Part shown: piece by piece, positions 32,263-43,100 of the stretch
Numbering within the stretch: position 1 is the first letter of the stretch
How the letters are laid out: each line of letters starts with the position of its first letter
NCBI GenBank assembly: GCA_019828545.1
Contig: JACVRA010000054.1
Coordinates: 62,875 to 126,874 of the forward strand
Length of the DNA: 64,000 nucleotides
Direction: 5' to 3'
Source of the DNA: Paracamarosporium sp. OC-R06-R3
Lineage: Eukaryota > Ascomycota > Dothideomycetes > Pleosporales > Didymosphaeriaceae
The notes under the pieces: model-generated
Told to the model about the DNA's origin: nothing
Database searches by the model: none
What the model saw: the letters and a program-made list of their open reading frames with translations, nothing else
Position numbers and translations under genes: made by a program

Positions 32263-34217
32263 TCACTGATGCTGCCACACTGTGTTTGCCTTGTTAGCTT
32301 GTTCCTTCTTCGTCATCTTCTCCTGTTTCTTTCGCTCTTCCTTCTCCTTCTTCTTTTGTTCTCGCTCCAACCATGAGCTACCATCATTTGGGGATTGCTT
32401 CGTTGTCTTCGCTTCCACCTTTCCTCCCGCTAGGATGTTAGCTAGGAAGTCCTCGGTGCTCTGCTTGACCTCTTTCGCTGGCTTTGAATCTTCTTTGTTC
32501 GATTCTTTTTTCTTCTTGTGCTTTTTCGCTGGGGACATATCGCCGCTCCTGGATGCATGGTCTTGAGTCTCGGAACGATCCTTAGTCTCCGTCATCTTGC
32601 CTAAGTCTGTCCCATTCTGAGCCTTGTCATTGCCAGCATCCTTCGCATCAAATCTCTCAGCAAGAGCTGCATCTTCGGCAAGAAGCTCTTTCAGCTTGGC
32701 CGCCGCTTCCTCATCCCCTTTGCTTGCCTGTTTCTTCTTGACCCGAATATCGTTACTGAGGATACGTCTCAGCTCGACAATGGCTTCCTCGTCACCTCCG
32801 TCTGCCTGCTTCCGCAGCTCTTCTCGCTTCTGGTCTCGTTCCAGCTGTTGCTGTACTAGAAACTCTTTCTTTCTCTTCAAGGCCGTCTGTAGCACGTCAC
32901 TGTTTCTGGTCAGAGCATCTTGCGCTGCGTTGACGGCAGCTTGTGATTTATTTCTTCCTTCACCGCTGCCAAGCCACTCGTTTTCATAACCCCAACCTGT
33001 CAAATAGACACCCTGCAGGAATCTTTGCTGGCCGGTCGTTGTCATCTCCATATCTTTCTCGTCGACGTAGTTGAGTTTTATGTGGTTCATATGGACCAGC
33101 TTGTTAAGCTCTTCCTGTGCCTTGGCGTTTTCAACGAGAATGGGCTCGCGATACTGCAGCATCTGCGGGGTCCAAAGCTGGTTTAACCACTTCTCGGCTG
33201 TGAGAAAACCGTGCACCGGATCTGAGAGTATCACTGCGGCAACATATGCTTCGAACACATCAGCTGTGATTTTGGCCCAGACTTTGCCTCCCTTTATGTG
33301 CGATGCGTGATTTAGGCGATCAGGCAAGCAATAAGCATTGGAGAAACTTGACAGAGTATCGTTTCTGACTAGCTGCTCGCGGAAATGTGCTTGTGCTGGA
33401 ACGTCAAGATGTGGCAAGCGGTATGCAATGAGCCGTGTAGCCATTAATTCGAGATAGGCATCTCCAATGAACTCGAGCCGTTCGTATGTAAGGTCGTCGG
33501 TAGAGGTTATGCCCTTTATTTTAGAATTATAAGAATCATGCACGGAAGCATGGGTAAAGACTTGCTCCTGCAGTGAGGGCTCGAGGATAGGCGGGAGGGA
33601 GGGCAGATTCTGCGCCAATTCCATCTTTTGCTCGATGTATTCGGGGATCATGACATATTTGCCTTGGACTGGCCGTGCCTTGTCCAACTCTTTCGATTGG
33701 TTGGCATGCTTCTTGCTGTTTCGAGTGGAAAGTAGTCTTCGTAGCTCTCCAGCACATCGCAATATGTCCTTGTCGCCGTCTGGCGTCAGCTCCTCCGCTT
33801 CGACCTTTGCCAGCAACGCGATCAAGCCTGACTCCACCTCTTGCTTGGCCAGCCTGCACGGCTCACATTTGGAGGGATCGGGTAGTCTGTCGATATGCTC
33901 AAAATACGCCGTTTCGCCCCTGCGATCCTTATTCGTTATCTTCGGGCCAGACTGGGGTGCAAGGTTGTTGTTCCAGGGCTGATGAGCATTGTTGTTCGGT
34001 CTACGTGGTGCCACAGGAGCTGGATTGGGCTTTTTCTCCGAGCGAGCGTGCTTCTGAGAGTGAGCGCTGCCATAGTGGTCGAATGCGCCTGCGTCTACCT
34101 ATTAGCAACGTGCCGCAGCGCAAGTGGGAGCAGTGAGGGGAGGGCGTCGGGTGTCGTAGGGTAGGTGCGAACGATGCCTAACATACCTCCGCGCTTCTGG
34201 ACCCCATGTCCGTACAT
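32263..34217 (-). CDS. RNase III (Rnt1-like double-stranded RNA endonuclease)
   Basis: Exons 34187-34217 and 32263-34094 with a 92-nt intron give 620 aa. The large exon by itself has only a GTG start; the small first exon (MYGHGVQKRG) supplies the ATG in frame. The RNase III signature YERLEFIGDAYLELMATR lies near residue 215, and the second acidic cluster is in WAKITADVFEAYVAAVI. A double-stranded RNA-binding domain follows (GYENEWLGSGEGRNKSQAAVNAA). The last 200 residues are a Lys/Glu-rich tail with repeated EEA[IA]xxL units and a closing KKKEKEERKKQEKMTKKE helix. Rnt1 enzymes process rRNA, snRNA and snoRNA precursors in the nucleus. The charged tail is longer than in yeast Rnt1 and may bind RNA or act as a coiled coil (inference). 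There is no helicase or PAZ domain, so it is not a Dicer. Confidence 0.92.
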
Positions 34218-34392
34218 GCTGTACGGCGTAAAAATTTCGTATAGCTAGGTTGAATGTGGATTGCGACAAAGTTGAATGCAGGCGCTGGCTTGAAAAGTTG
34301 CTGGTCCAAGCGCTCACGCCAAGATTGCTGTTCACCAGAGACCTCCGAGATCTTCTCCGCATCGCGTTCCCAATTAAACCCGTCCTCCTAAG
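34218..34392. promoter_or_regulatory. short divergent promoter, RNase III / mS33
   Basis: 175 bp between the two start codons. No TATA box is visible. Confidence 0.5.
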
Positions 34393-34826
34393 ATGTCTGT
34401 CCCACGCGCCCGTGTATTGGACCTTATGAAGGTATTGCAGTTCCCTTCTGAAATGCTTTGCTCTCACTCACACCGATTAGGTCCAATGCAAGGTCTTCTC
34501 TACAACCTTCAATCCTGAACGCCTCCGTCTCGGTAGCCGTATCCTTCACCAGCGCCTGAAAGGTGCCTCGGTCGCATCCTACTACCCGCCGCGGATAGGT
34601 GCGATTTCGCAATTGCGCAAATTGTACCCCAAGTTTGAGATTCTGGATGAGAAGGAGGAAGATTGGTTGGAGCACTTGAACGTTGCTAGGTCGAGGGGCA
34701 AGGCACCACCAAAGAAGAAACGAACAGCTGCTGGTGAGTGGGAAAGATCAAATGCAAAGCGGATGGCAATATTAGGGCGATGCTAACTATAATACAGAAT
34801 CGAAGAAGTTCAGTAAGAAGCGATAG
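34393..34826 (+). CDS. RSM27: mitochondrial small-subunit ribosomal protein mS33
   Basis: Exons 34393-34431, 34481-34733 and 34798-34826 give 106 aa; introns are 49 and 64 nt. The body matches the MRPS33 family: CKVFSTTFNPERLRLGSRILHQRLKG, then ASVASYYPPRIG, LRKLYP, EEDWLEHLNVARSRGKAPPKKKR and a short basic end SKKFSKKR. It is a structural part of the mitoribosome small subunit head. The first exon (MSVPRARVLDLMK) is basic and fits a short import signal. It shares a divergent promoter with the RNase III gene. Confidence 0.92.
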
Positions 34827-35531
34827 TTGGGTGAGAGGCTGGTGTAGGATCGCACGGGCTGGGAGAAGCACTGTACATTGGTTGTATCACAAAGCATCAG
34901 GAATGGCGTTCGGGCTGGCGGCACGTATTGCTAGCCGTAGATTATGGCAAAAATCACGTTTGAGAAGACAATGTGTGACAATTCATGTCTGCGCGTTTTG
35001 CGCATGATTGGACAATAATCTTCAAACCGACCACAGAACGGTACAGTGTTGCTAGCAATAACCTTCCCAGGCACTAGAAACTGGCGCAGTGACGTTATCT
35101 ACGCTCAGTCAAGAACAACATCTGCTCTTACCATGATCAAGCGAGTTCTTGGTTGCTAAATACTCGTTAGCAGGTGTCAAAAGAAGAATGGTAGATAAAG
35201 TGAAATTGACAAGGCAAGAAATCCAAAGCAAGAATGAGACAGCATACCTCATTTACATGTTAAGAATAAGCTTCTTGAAGCTGGTGGTTGTGACGACTTC
35301 CTTCTGTGAGCCATCCCAACAATAACACTGTCGTGTCAACGATCGGCCGGTCCATCTCTACGCTGCAAAGTTAAGAAAGCGTTCATCAAATCCCGTTCTA
35401 ATCTATCGCGACCATCGAAACCCTCGCGCAGAGAATCTAGTTGATCAAAGGCTGCTTGCACAAGTTTCCTTCCTCTGGCGTTGTCCCGTCGGAACTGGTT
35501 GAGCAAAATGGGGACGACTAGATAGAATCAA
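34827..35531. other. intergenic, no gene seen
   Basis: 705 bp between the convergent ends of the mS33 and DCP1 genes. It holds only 3' flanks; no RNA gene or frame could be supported. Confidence 0.5.
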
Positions 35532-36397
35532 TTAACCAAAGTTATTGTAATCCTGTTTGGCTTTCATGAAAAGCTGACTCAACATATCAGGTTGTCCGGG
35601 TTGTGGGCTCGGTGTAGGTTGATGACCTTGGTACAAGGCTTGTGCTTCTGCGTTGTGGTGGTTGACGACGCTCCATGCTGCATCTTGTGTACGTTGTTGC
35701 CCGAAAAGTTCTCGTAGTGACAGTTGCCGCCCCATCGGGACAGAAGACTGTACCTGGTCTGAAGCGATACTGTCGTCGTTATTCTGCTCCACTGCGGCCT
35801 GGCTGGCTTGGACACGTGCCTAAGACGCGCATGTTAGCAGATGCGTGGGACAAGTCTAGTTGAATGGGCTAGAATAAGGCTTACGGCTAGCTCTTGAATT
35901 TTGGCTACGGTCTCTGCGCGTGTGTTGGCCGTACTGCTCGGAGGCTGCTCGCAAAAGATCCATAGGCCGTACACTTGGTCGCCTTGCATGATGATATACT
36001 CTTCGGTAAACTCCAGGCCTTCAGGACCTGATATGTTCATGTAGAAATTGTCCATGCTGCGGCGATTGAGGATAACGACACCGTGACGCTCAGCGCCGCT
36101 TGCAGAGGGCACCAGTTCACAGATGAAAAGGCTGCCTTCGACGCCGACTTTCTCCCATTGCTGGGTCTCAAGGCTGAATGCGTACAGAACGGCGTACGGG
36201 GCGACATAGTGTATCGAGGTCACATCGGGGTAGTGGCGGCGGATCACTGAGAGATTGAGCTCCTCGTTGGAGCGCCCCGGCGGCGGCGGTGGTGGGTACT
36301 CGATGTTCTGGGGGGCATCGGTCTCGTAGTCCGACGGCTGCGGCGGGGCCTGCGGTTGCGCGTGGTGCGCGCGCGATTTGCCTCTGTTCGGACCCAT
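35532..36397 (-). CDS. DCP1: mRNA-decapping enzyme subunit DCP1
   Basis: Exons 35885-36397 and 35532-35819 with a 65-nt intron give 266 aa. After a disordered Pro/Gln-rich N-terminus comes the EVH1-like DCP1 fold: NLSVIRRHYPDVTSIHYVAPYAVLYAFS, WEKVGVEGSLFICEL, GVVILNRRSMDNFYM and VYGLWIFCE. After the intron, a low-complexity region contains RQLSLRELFGQ, which looks like a short helical motif of the kind DCP1 uses to bind decay factors, and a final DMLSQLFMKAKQDY helix. DCP1 activates the decapping enzyme DCP2 in P-bodies. The frame is open upstream of the chosen ATG, but MGPNRGKSR starts the conserved part. It is divergent from the 5-phosphatase gene. Confidence 0.94.
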
Positions 36398-36683
36398 GGC
36401 AAGCGAAGGATAGCAGAGTGTTGTTTGGTGCAATGGTGTTGAGCGGGGAGCTCTTGGGCACACTACCTTCTCTAGCGACTGCACCATCACCACGTCCGGA
36501 GCTTGGGCCAGGTGGCTCAACATGCAAGCACTGCCACGCCATCGTCATCGAGGCGGACTCGCCGCTATGTCATTGAGCGATGACAGGGTCCGGCGGAGCA
36601 TCTCGCATCTGGAGAAACACCATGGACTGAACGCGACATCCTTCCCCGATCTCTGACCCAAGCGCACTCTGCCCTCCCCCACC
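36398..36683. promoter_or_regulatory. divergent promoter between DCP1 and the inositol 5-phosphatase
   Basis: 286 bp between the two start codons, with pyrimidine-rich stretches near the phosphatase start. No TATA box was seen. Confidence 0.45.
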
Positions 36684-39600
36684 ATGCCTTCAGACGCGGG
36701 CTCGGCCTCTTCGGAGCGTCTCGACGCGACGATTCCTGGAGCATTCCCCGAGGGCAACGCCAGCCAGAGCGTCATATCGACCACGCATCAAAGCCTCACG
36801 CAAGCCCTGTACGCGCGCAGGGCCGAGTACACGCGACCACGCCATGTGCGCATTAAAGTGGGCTCCTGGAACGTGGCTGGCATGAAGGGCGTGGAACAAG
36901 ACATAGGGGCCTGGTTCGTCGACGGAAAAGGCATTGAAGAATCACTAGCCGGTCTCGGTGTCAAGGAGCCCGATGCGGAAGACACTTCGTCCAAAGAGAG
37001 CATATCGGCTCAAGAAGCACGTCGAACGTCGCTTGAGCCTACAGTGCCTGCACACGACACCAAATCTGTGCCAGGCAATGAAGAAGTTGGACTGTATGTC
37101 TTGGGACTACAAGAGGTGGTGGATATAGCATCCGCTACTGAGGCACTGCGGCCGTATACAGATCCCAGTGTTGCTAATAGATGGAAATCGAGCATAGCTA
37201 CGGCCTTGCCCGATGGCTACCGGCTTGTGGCAGAACAACAACTGATCGGCTTACTCCTTCTTGTCTATGCTTCTCCGGAAGTCCATCCACATGTCAAATC
37301 AGTCAGCACGACTAGCGTTGGCACCGGTCTCATGGGATATATGGGGAACAAGGGCGCAGTGACTGCTAGGATTGTTTTAGGCGAGACCACTCGACTCGTT
37401 TTCGTGAATTCGCATCTTTCTGCAGGCGCGGACAAGGCTGCAGCGGAACGGAGGAATTGGGATGCCAGCCAGATTACGAGTCGTACACGCTTCGAACCCA
37501 TCACCGACGCAATGGATTTGACTCAAGGGCATGGAGAAGGCATAGGTGATGAGGACTTTGCATTTTGGTTTGGTGATCTCAACTATCGCCTAGAAGGCAT
37601 ACCAGGAGAGGACGTACGACGACTGCTCACTGTTCATACCCAGCAGTATGGCCAAGATGCGGCCGAGGACGCAAAAGACAACGTCTCCACGTCTGGAGAT
37701 TCTGGGTATGCTTCGAAGCGAGACTCCGAAGACGCTGTACCTCTTCCTCCCGACCTGGATCCTGCAAGCCTCCGCACGACGATAAACTCCCTCCTCCCTC
37801 ACGATGAGCTTAAGCAGCAGCAGAAGGCCGGAAAAGCATTTCATGATGGCTGGGAAGAGGGTCCGATATGGTTCCTCCCAACGTACAAGTACGATGTGGG
37901 CAAGGTCGGTGTGTTCGATTCGAGCGAGAAGCAGCGCGGCCCCAGTTGGTGCGACCGGATTATTTATCGAACGAGAGCCTCCAAACATCAATATAGCCTC
38001 AAAGCTAAGGAGCTAGAGGCCGCTCGAAAAAGGGATGAAGAAATGAAAGCGAAAGGGCTCGATCATGCTGCAGATGACGAAGATGTGTTGTACGACTACG
38101 ACCCGGATACTGATGGAGACAAAAATGACAGCTACGACGAATATGACGAGCAGGAGGACCCAGAACCTGAGATCGTGCCAACGAAGGCAGGCTTCTCAGA
38201 CGAATTCGTTCTTGAGTCTTATTCATCGCATATGCGAGTGATTTCATCGGATCACAAACCGTTAGAAGCTGTATTCTCTTTGAAGTACGATGCTGTAATA
38301 CCCGAGTTGAAGACCGCTATACACCAAGAAGTTGCGAGAGAACTTGACCGACAAGAGAACGAAGGCAGACCTTCCATCACTTTAGTGGTCGATCGTTCTA
38401 CGGGAAGCGCCATTCCTGAAAACAACAACACCACCGAGAGCAGCTTTGATGGGGTTGACTTTGGTGATGTTGTATTCGGGAAATCAAAACGTCGGAACAT
38501 TACTATTGCAAACACCGGCAGGGTCCCAGCTACCTTTGGTTTCACAAATCGGCCTGTTGACAAAACCCAACCAGAAGGCGCATTCCCACCTTGGCTTTAC
38601 GTTAAATTCGACCGAGAATCAGACGCTTCCTTAAAACCGTCTTCTGACGACTTGGATCAGCAATTCACCCTAGAGCCGGCTGATGTTTGCAATGCCGAGT
38701 TGAAGCTCAAGGTCGACAATCCAGATATGGTACGCCTGCTCAACGAAGGTACTTCGTGTTTGGACGAAGTTCTCGTCCTACGAGTTCATGATGGTCGAGA
38801 TCACTTCCTTCCTCTACGAGCACATTGGATGCCATCTGCACTTACGCGTACTGTCGATAAACTCATCAGAATCCCTGAAGGCGGCATTCGTAAGCTGCAG
38901 GGTCAGAAGCCGGACTGCGAAGGGGTGAGGTGGTCGGTACCCCGGGAAATATTTCGACTGACGGAGATAATAGAAGAAATGACGGAACGTACACTTGCCG
39001 AATGGGATATGACCGGTCAAGAAGTAGACAAAGAGAACGCTCCTTGGCAGCACAACGCTGCATGGCCCTTTGTTAGTGCCCATAAGGAGATCGAGGACGA
39101 GGAAACAGTAGCAGGTATCTTTGAAGCGCTTGATTGCGACGAGCCTTTCGAGCATGCTTTTCTAGCGACTATGCGGCCGAAGATGAGGCTGGAGTATCTT
39201 GCAGATGCCCTCCTGTTTTTCGTTCGAAGCTTGCAGGATGGCGTCATAACCAAGAGCCTGTGGGAGAAGCTTGAAGAGGGCATCGCAACTCGTGAAAAGT
39301 CGAAGCAACAACTGGACCGCGATGATGAGAAGATATGGGCTCTGGAGATTCTTGCCACATCACCAAACCACAACGCCACCTTCCTCTTGCTGATATCCAT
39401 GCTCCAAAACATCACAAACCAGATCGCAGAATCTGGGAAACCTGATCCGTCCACACCACGTGCGAGCATGGACCTTCCTGCTTCGCCCAGAGCTTCGGTC
39501 AGAAGGCGGACCTTGAGTAAAGTTCCTGACATAGCAGTGCGGCAGCTGATCCATCGCAACTATGCTTCGGTCTTTTCGGATGTTATGATTAGGGGTCCAA

Positions 39601-39701
39601 ATACGGAAAAGATGAGGGAAAGGGACAAGGCGGTGCGGAAGGAGAGGATGGTTAGGATTGTCGAACTCTTCCTCAAGAACGAAGATGACGGAACGGCCTA
39701 A
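36684..39701 (+). CDS. OCRL-type inositol polyphosphate 5-phosphatase
   Basis: A single exon of 1005 aa. The catalytic 5-phosphatase domain spans about residues 55-540: KVGSWNVAGMKG, YVLGLQEVVD, MGNKGAVTARI, FVNSHLSAG, FWFGDLNYRLEG, FLPTYKYD, GPSWCDRIIYR and RVISSDHKP. It has a long acidic insertion (YDYDPDTDGDKNDSYDEYDEQEDPE, residues about 470-495) between catalytic motifs. Then follows an ASH-like beta domain (VDFGDVVFGKSKRRNITIANTGRVPATFGF) and a helical RhoGAP-like C-terminal part (FEALDCDEPFEHAF...LADALLFFVRSLQDGVI). This order is that of OCRL/INPP5B, which act on PI(4,5)P2 at Golgi and endosome membranes. The lack of introns over 3 kb is notable. Confidence 0.94.
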   Translation: MPSDAGSASSERLDATIPGAFPEGNASQSVISTTHQSLTQALYARRAEYTRPRHVRIKVGSWNVAGMKGVEQDIGAWFVDGKGIEESLAGLGVKEPDAEDTSSKESISAQEARRTSLEPTVPAHDTKSVPGNEEVGLYVLGLQEVVDIASATEALRPYTDPSVANRWKSSIATALPDGYRLVAEQQLIGLLLLVYASPEVHPHVKSVSTTSVGTGLMGYMGNKGAVTARIVLGETTRLVFVNSHLSAGADKAAAERRNWDASQITSRTRFEPITDAMDLTQGHGEGIGDEDFAFWFGDLNYRLEGIPGEDVRRLLTVHTQQYGQDAAEDAKDNVSTSGDSGYASKRDSEDAVPLPPDLDPASLRTTINSLLPHDELKQQQKAGKAFHDGWEEGPIWFLPTYKYDVGKVGVFDSSEKQRGPSWCDRIIYRTRASKHQYSLKAKELEAARKRDEEMKAKGLDHAADDEDVLYDYDPDTDGDKNDSYDEYDEQEDPEPEIVPTKAGFSDEFVLESYSSHMRVISSDHKPLEAVFSLKYDAVIPELKTAIHQEVARELDRQENEGRPSITLVVDRSTGSAIPENNNTTESSFDGVDFGDVVFGKSKRRNITIANTGRVPATFGFTNRPVDKTQPEGAFPPWLYVKFDRESDASLKPSSDDLDQQFTLEPADVCNAELKLKVDNPDMVRLLNEGTSCLDEVLVLRVHDGRDHFLPLRAHWMPSALTRTVDKLIRIPEGGIRKLQGQKPDCEGVRWSVPREIFRLTEIIEEMTERTLAEWDMTGQEVDKENAPWQHNAAWPFVSAHKEIEDEETVAGIFEALDCDEPFEHAFLATMRPKMRLEYLADALLFFVRSLQDGVITKSLWEKLEEGIATREKSKQQLDRDDEKIWALEILATSPNHNATFLLLISMLQNITNQIAESGKPDPSTPRASMDLPASPRASVRRRTLSKVPDIAVRQLIHRNYASVFSDVMIRGPNTEKMRERDKAVRKERMVRIVELFLKNEDDGTA

Positions 39702-40013
39702 TAGGGATGGATTTGTCAACAATTTAAACATACTTGTCAATGTTACATATCGATACATATCGAAATATCAACGTGTTGCACGCATTATTTGCTCTTCATG
39801 AATAATAGACTTACTTCGGAAATGCCTTGGCTGGTATATTGAATTAACCACATACTTCACTGAGAATCATAGCACTCCATGGGAGAACACCCAAGCCCTT
39901 TTCCATACGCTAGGGATCCGCGCAACCATTACGGACATTCAAAAGACATAGCCAGCCTTCTCCATCCCGAATGGAGTAGGCCAAAAAGTACGGTCATCGG
40001 GCAAAAGTAATGA
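39702..40013. other. intergenic
   Basis: 312 bp between the 5-phosphatase stop and the tRNA gene. AT-rich 3' flank; nothing else is seen. Confidence 0.5.
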
Positions 40014-40103
40014 TGCATCGAACGGGACTCGAACCCGTGCCTGAAGCAAGCTCGCTATGGTGGACGATGGGAAGCTTCAATTCTACCCCTAAACTATCGA
40101 TGC
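40014..40103 (-). tRNA. tRNA-Gly(CCC) with a 19-nt intron
   Basis: The minus strand folds as a full cloverleaf. The acceptor GCATCGA pairs with TCGATGC, with discriminator A. The D arm has GTTTAGGGGTAGAATT, typical of fungal tRNA-Gly. The anticodon stem is GAAGC/GCTTC with loop TTCCCA-T, and the T arm is ACGGG-TTCGAGT-CCCGT. The anticodon CCC is the complement of plus-strand 40069-40071. The intron (40049-40067) sits between positions 37 and 38, the canonical place. The mature tRNA is 71 nt. CCA is not encoded. Confidence 0.95.
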
Positions 40104-40786
40104 GAAACCTCTCTGAATGGTGAGTTGGTGTTTTTCCCCGCATACCAAATATATAGCCTATTATCGATATTCTGCAGCCATCCAAGCGTATCGAAGAGTC
40201 GAAAGCAAAGGTAAGAGTGTCATCTTCGGCTATGTAGTGGGGCGTAAGACGGTGGGGAATGGAGACTTACCCCTCACGTCGGCTCAATTACGCAAGAAGA
40301 GGGGTGAGCGGGCGGACGAGTCATGTAAGGAACGGCGACACCTCCGCTGGCAGTTGCGGCTGTATACTATGAAAAGAATGGGTCGGGGGTGGATTTGGAT
40401 TTATGTTATGGAGGATGCATTGTGGGTAAAGAAAACTGAAGAGAATTTCCTAAACTAGGGCCCAGGAAAGTTAGTGTGGACGGCGGATCATGGATTGCTA
40501 TGCCGCCGAGTGGGAGTGAGCAACAATACTATTGTTGATTGATCATTCTACGAGAGAATCTGGACATAGATTAGGATAGCCGTATGTCCTTGTATTCATT
40601 GCGACTTGTGGTCGCGTTGAACGGGTGTAGTCATTATGCATCACTAGGGCAGGATCCTGGCTAGCGCTCCTTTTCAATGTGTAGTAAGATGCGTGATACA
40701 TCCTTTGGAACATCTCCAAGCGACCAAATGAGAATCTCATAGCCGAATACAAGCTATCATTGTTCTACTCGATAAACAAAAGGAGG
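40104..40786. other. intergenic, no gene seen
   Basis: 683 bp. A 113-codon frame at 40117-40458 (+) has Arg/Lys/Trp-rich random-looking composition and is not called. Confidence 0.45.
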
Positions 40787-43100
40787 CTACGACTTCTTCG
40801 CATCCATTCCGTCGCCCTTCTTCCCTTGCTCGTCTCCAACATGCTCGTCGACAAGCGTAGCACTTGTGTCCACCCTCCCAACACTGACCCTAAATCTCTT
40901 CCACTCTAATTTTTCGTCCTCCTGCTCAAATGGTCTCTTCTCATTCTCGTCCTTTGCTTTCTCATTGTTGTCGCTTGAAGTCTCCGCCTCAAAGCTCCTA
41001 AAGCTCTTCTTCCCCTTGATTACATGCGATGTAATATACAACCCATTTAGTTGCTGTCTATGTTCTGTAACCGGAATCTCCTTTTCTACATCGATCCAAT
41101 GTCCTTCGTCCTGCGCATCAAATGCGCGACGCTGCAACTGAAAGATGCCATCTTGGACCCAGCGGTCAATGCGCGGAGCAAGTGCTTTCCTGAATCTTGA
41201 AAGGAAGATGCAAAACCGAAGAACGAATGTGTTGAACAACGATATCAGCACAGAAAACGTGGTTAAGAAGGCGAGAGCAAACACATTGATGTTCGCGAAG
41301 CCACCAGCCTTTCGCATCTTGAGACTATGGCAAAGCTGCTTGTCTCCCGTGGTATCGGGAACATCACTGTAGTCGTCCCCAGTTTCGTCGAACACTTTCG
41401 GTCCGATGACGGATGTGCTGAGCAGAGTTTGGTATCCCGTCCAGACGAAGGCTTCCCAGGCGGTGACTTCCTGGATCCATTGGTCGTTTGGCAAACCGGG
41501 AGATATGCCGACTTGTATTGTTTTGCTAGCACGGAGATTACCGAGCTGCGGACTTCTGTTCATATCCGTGACACGTCCAACTGATTGGAGGAGCTGGAGG
41601 ATGGAGGCCTGTATGGGCGTGGCATCAGGGTAGACGCCGATAGGAGTGTCGGGTGCGAGGCTAGGGCCTAACTGGGTACAGAATTCTTCTTTGCCATCGC
41701 GGGGATAACAGAATTGGTACTGACAAGCTTAGGTTAGGAATTTGGCGAAGTAAAATCTCTTAGTTGGAGCCTTACCTGTACGGCACAGCCGACCACTCCG
41801 GCGTGGTAATCGGACCAGTAGATGGTTTTGTTTGTGCCGGATGACTGCATTCGACTTTCCGCACGGTGAGCTGCGAACAGTGGGTCGTCGACCGGCTTCT
41901 CATACACCACGGCATTAGTCCACACTGCGATGAGTGCGATGTCCGCGTCGGTCCGGTTCATCTCAGGGATCGGAGTGATGGAGCCACTAACGGAATCACT
42001 ATTCACATAAGACATCATAGCGCTACGTAGAACAAAAGTCAGCTAAAGAAGTGCATAAAAAGTGGAATTGAACTTACGTGGTGTAGAACGACATCTGCGC
42101 TTCTGCCAATGTCGAAACCAAGTTGAAAGTGACTTCAGGATGCTGATACTCAGGTACGCCTTTCCAAAATCCATATTCAAGCGTCCATCGCTCAGCCGGC
42201 AATCCGCGGTTCAAGTACTCTGGAGGTCTCTCGAACACACGGCCTTCGCGTGGTAGAACATTGCAGGTTGTTCTTCGACGGAGCTTGACTGTATCCTTCT
42301 CTGCAATGTTGAGCCCAAAATGAGCCCTCATGTCCAGGACGCCCGAGTCCATGGCGATTGCTGACGAGCCTTGGCCACTACACATGGTATCATTCCAAGG
42401 GCATGAAACAGGCTCAGCACTGAATGTAATGTTTGGCCGATGGAAGGTATTCCGGCATACTGCAGGAAGCGAGGAGGTATTGCTGTAGCAGTTCGTTGCA
42501 TAAGATTGTATTGTATCGCCGTGTGTAGCGATTACACTAACACCCTGTTTGGCGCCTGAGAACACCTTTGTGTTGTTAATACGGCCGCAGAAGGGACTTT
42601 GCACCAGCACCTCGATGTTCGAATTGTCGACAGCGTAGGAAGTGGAGATACCACTAGCAACGGATCCGATCGCAAAGAAAAGAGCAAAAGTCAATATCGG
42701 CAAAGATCGAAGTAGGGAATGTCGGACTTTCGACCTCCATGCCCAGGATATCTTGAGAGAATCTGCCAGAAACGCTATTGGCGTGGGCACTAAAGATTAA
42801 CGTACCAGGTCAGCTGAGATATATTAACTTCTCATCCGGGAGTCACATACTCGTCCGTAATAAAGCTTGTTGCTGCCAGAACAGACCTTCTGAAGCTGTA
42901 CTATGTGCTCGCATTTGATGAAGTATGAATGTGAGCAGGCTCCATAACTGCGCGGTGGCCACCGATGCCATAATTGTGAGAAGAGCAACAATGAGCGTGC
43001 CCGTCTGTGCTTCGACAGTGTAAGTTTGGCCCATGATCGAACCCTTATCCCAGTTCACCCAATAGCCTCGCTTGACGAAACGATCATCGAGTTCAGCCAT
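40787..43100 (-). CDS. large membrane protein with a Cys-rich extracytoplasmic domain (unknown)
   Basis: Exons 42851-43100, 42078-42789, 41776-42022 and 40787-41719 give 713 aa; introns are 55-61 nt. Hydrophobic spans lie near residues 35-60 (LIVALLTIMASVATAQLWSLL), near 112 (LPILTFALFFAIGSVAS) and near 560 (VFALAFLTTFSVLISLFNTFVL). Between the second and third lies a large region with many cysteines and N-glycosylation sites (NNT, NTS, NIT, NDT, NRT, NKT), which suggests a lumenal or extracellular domain. The last 130 residues are cytosolic and highly charged. The layout resembles a large family of uncharacterised Pezizomycotina membrane proteins. The first ATG in frame is used; upstream codons beginning with GTG would encode a signal-like stretch (LWYALLLFSFLPSSIA), so an extra 5' exon is possible. 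Confidence 0.82.
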
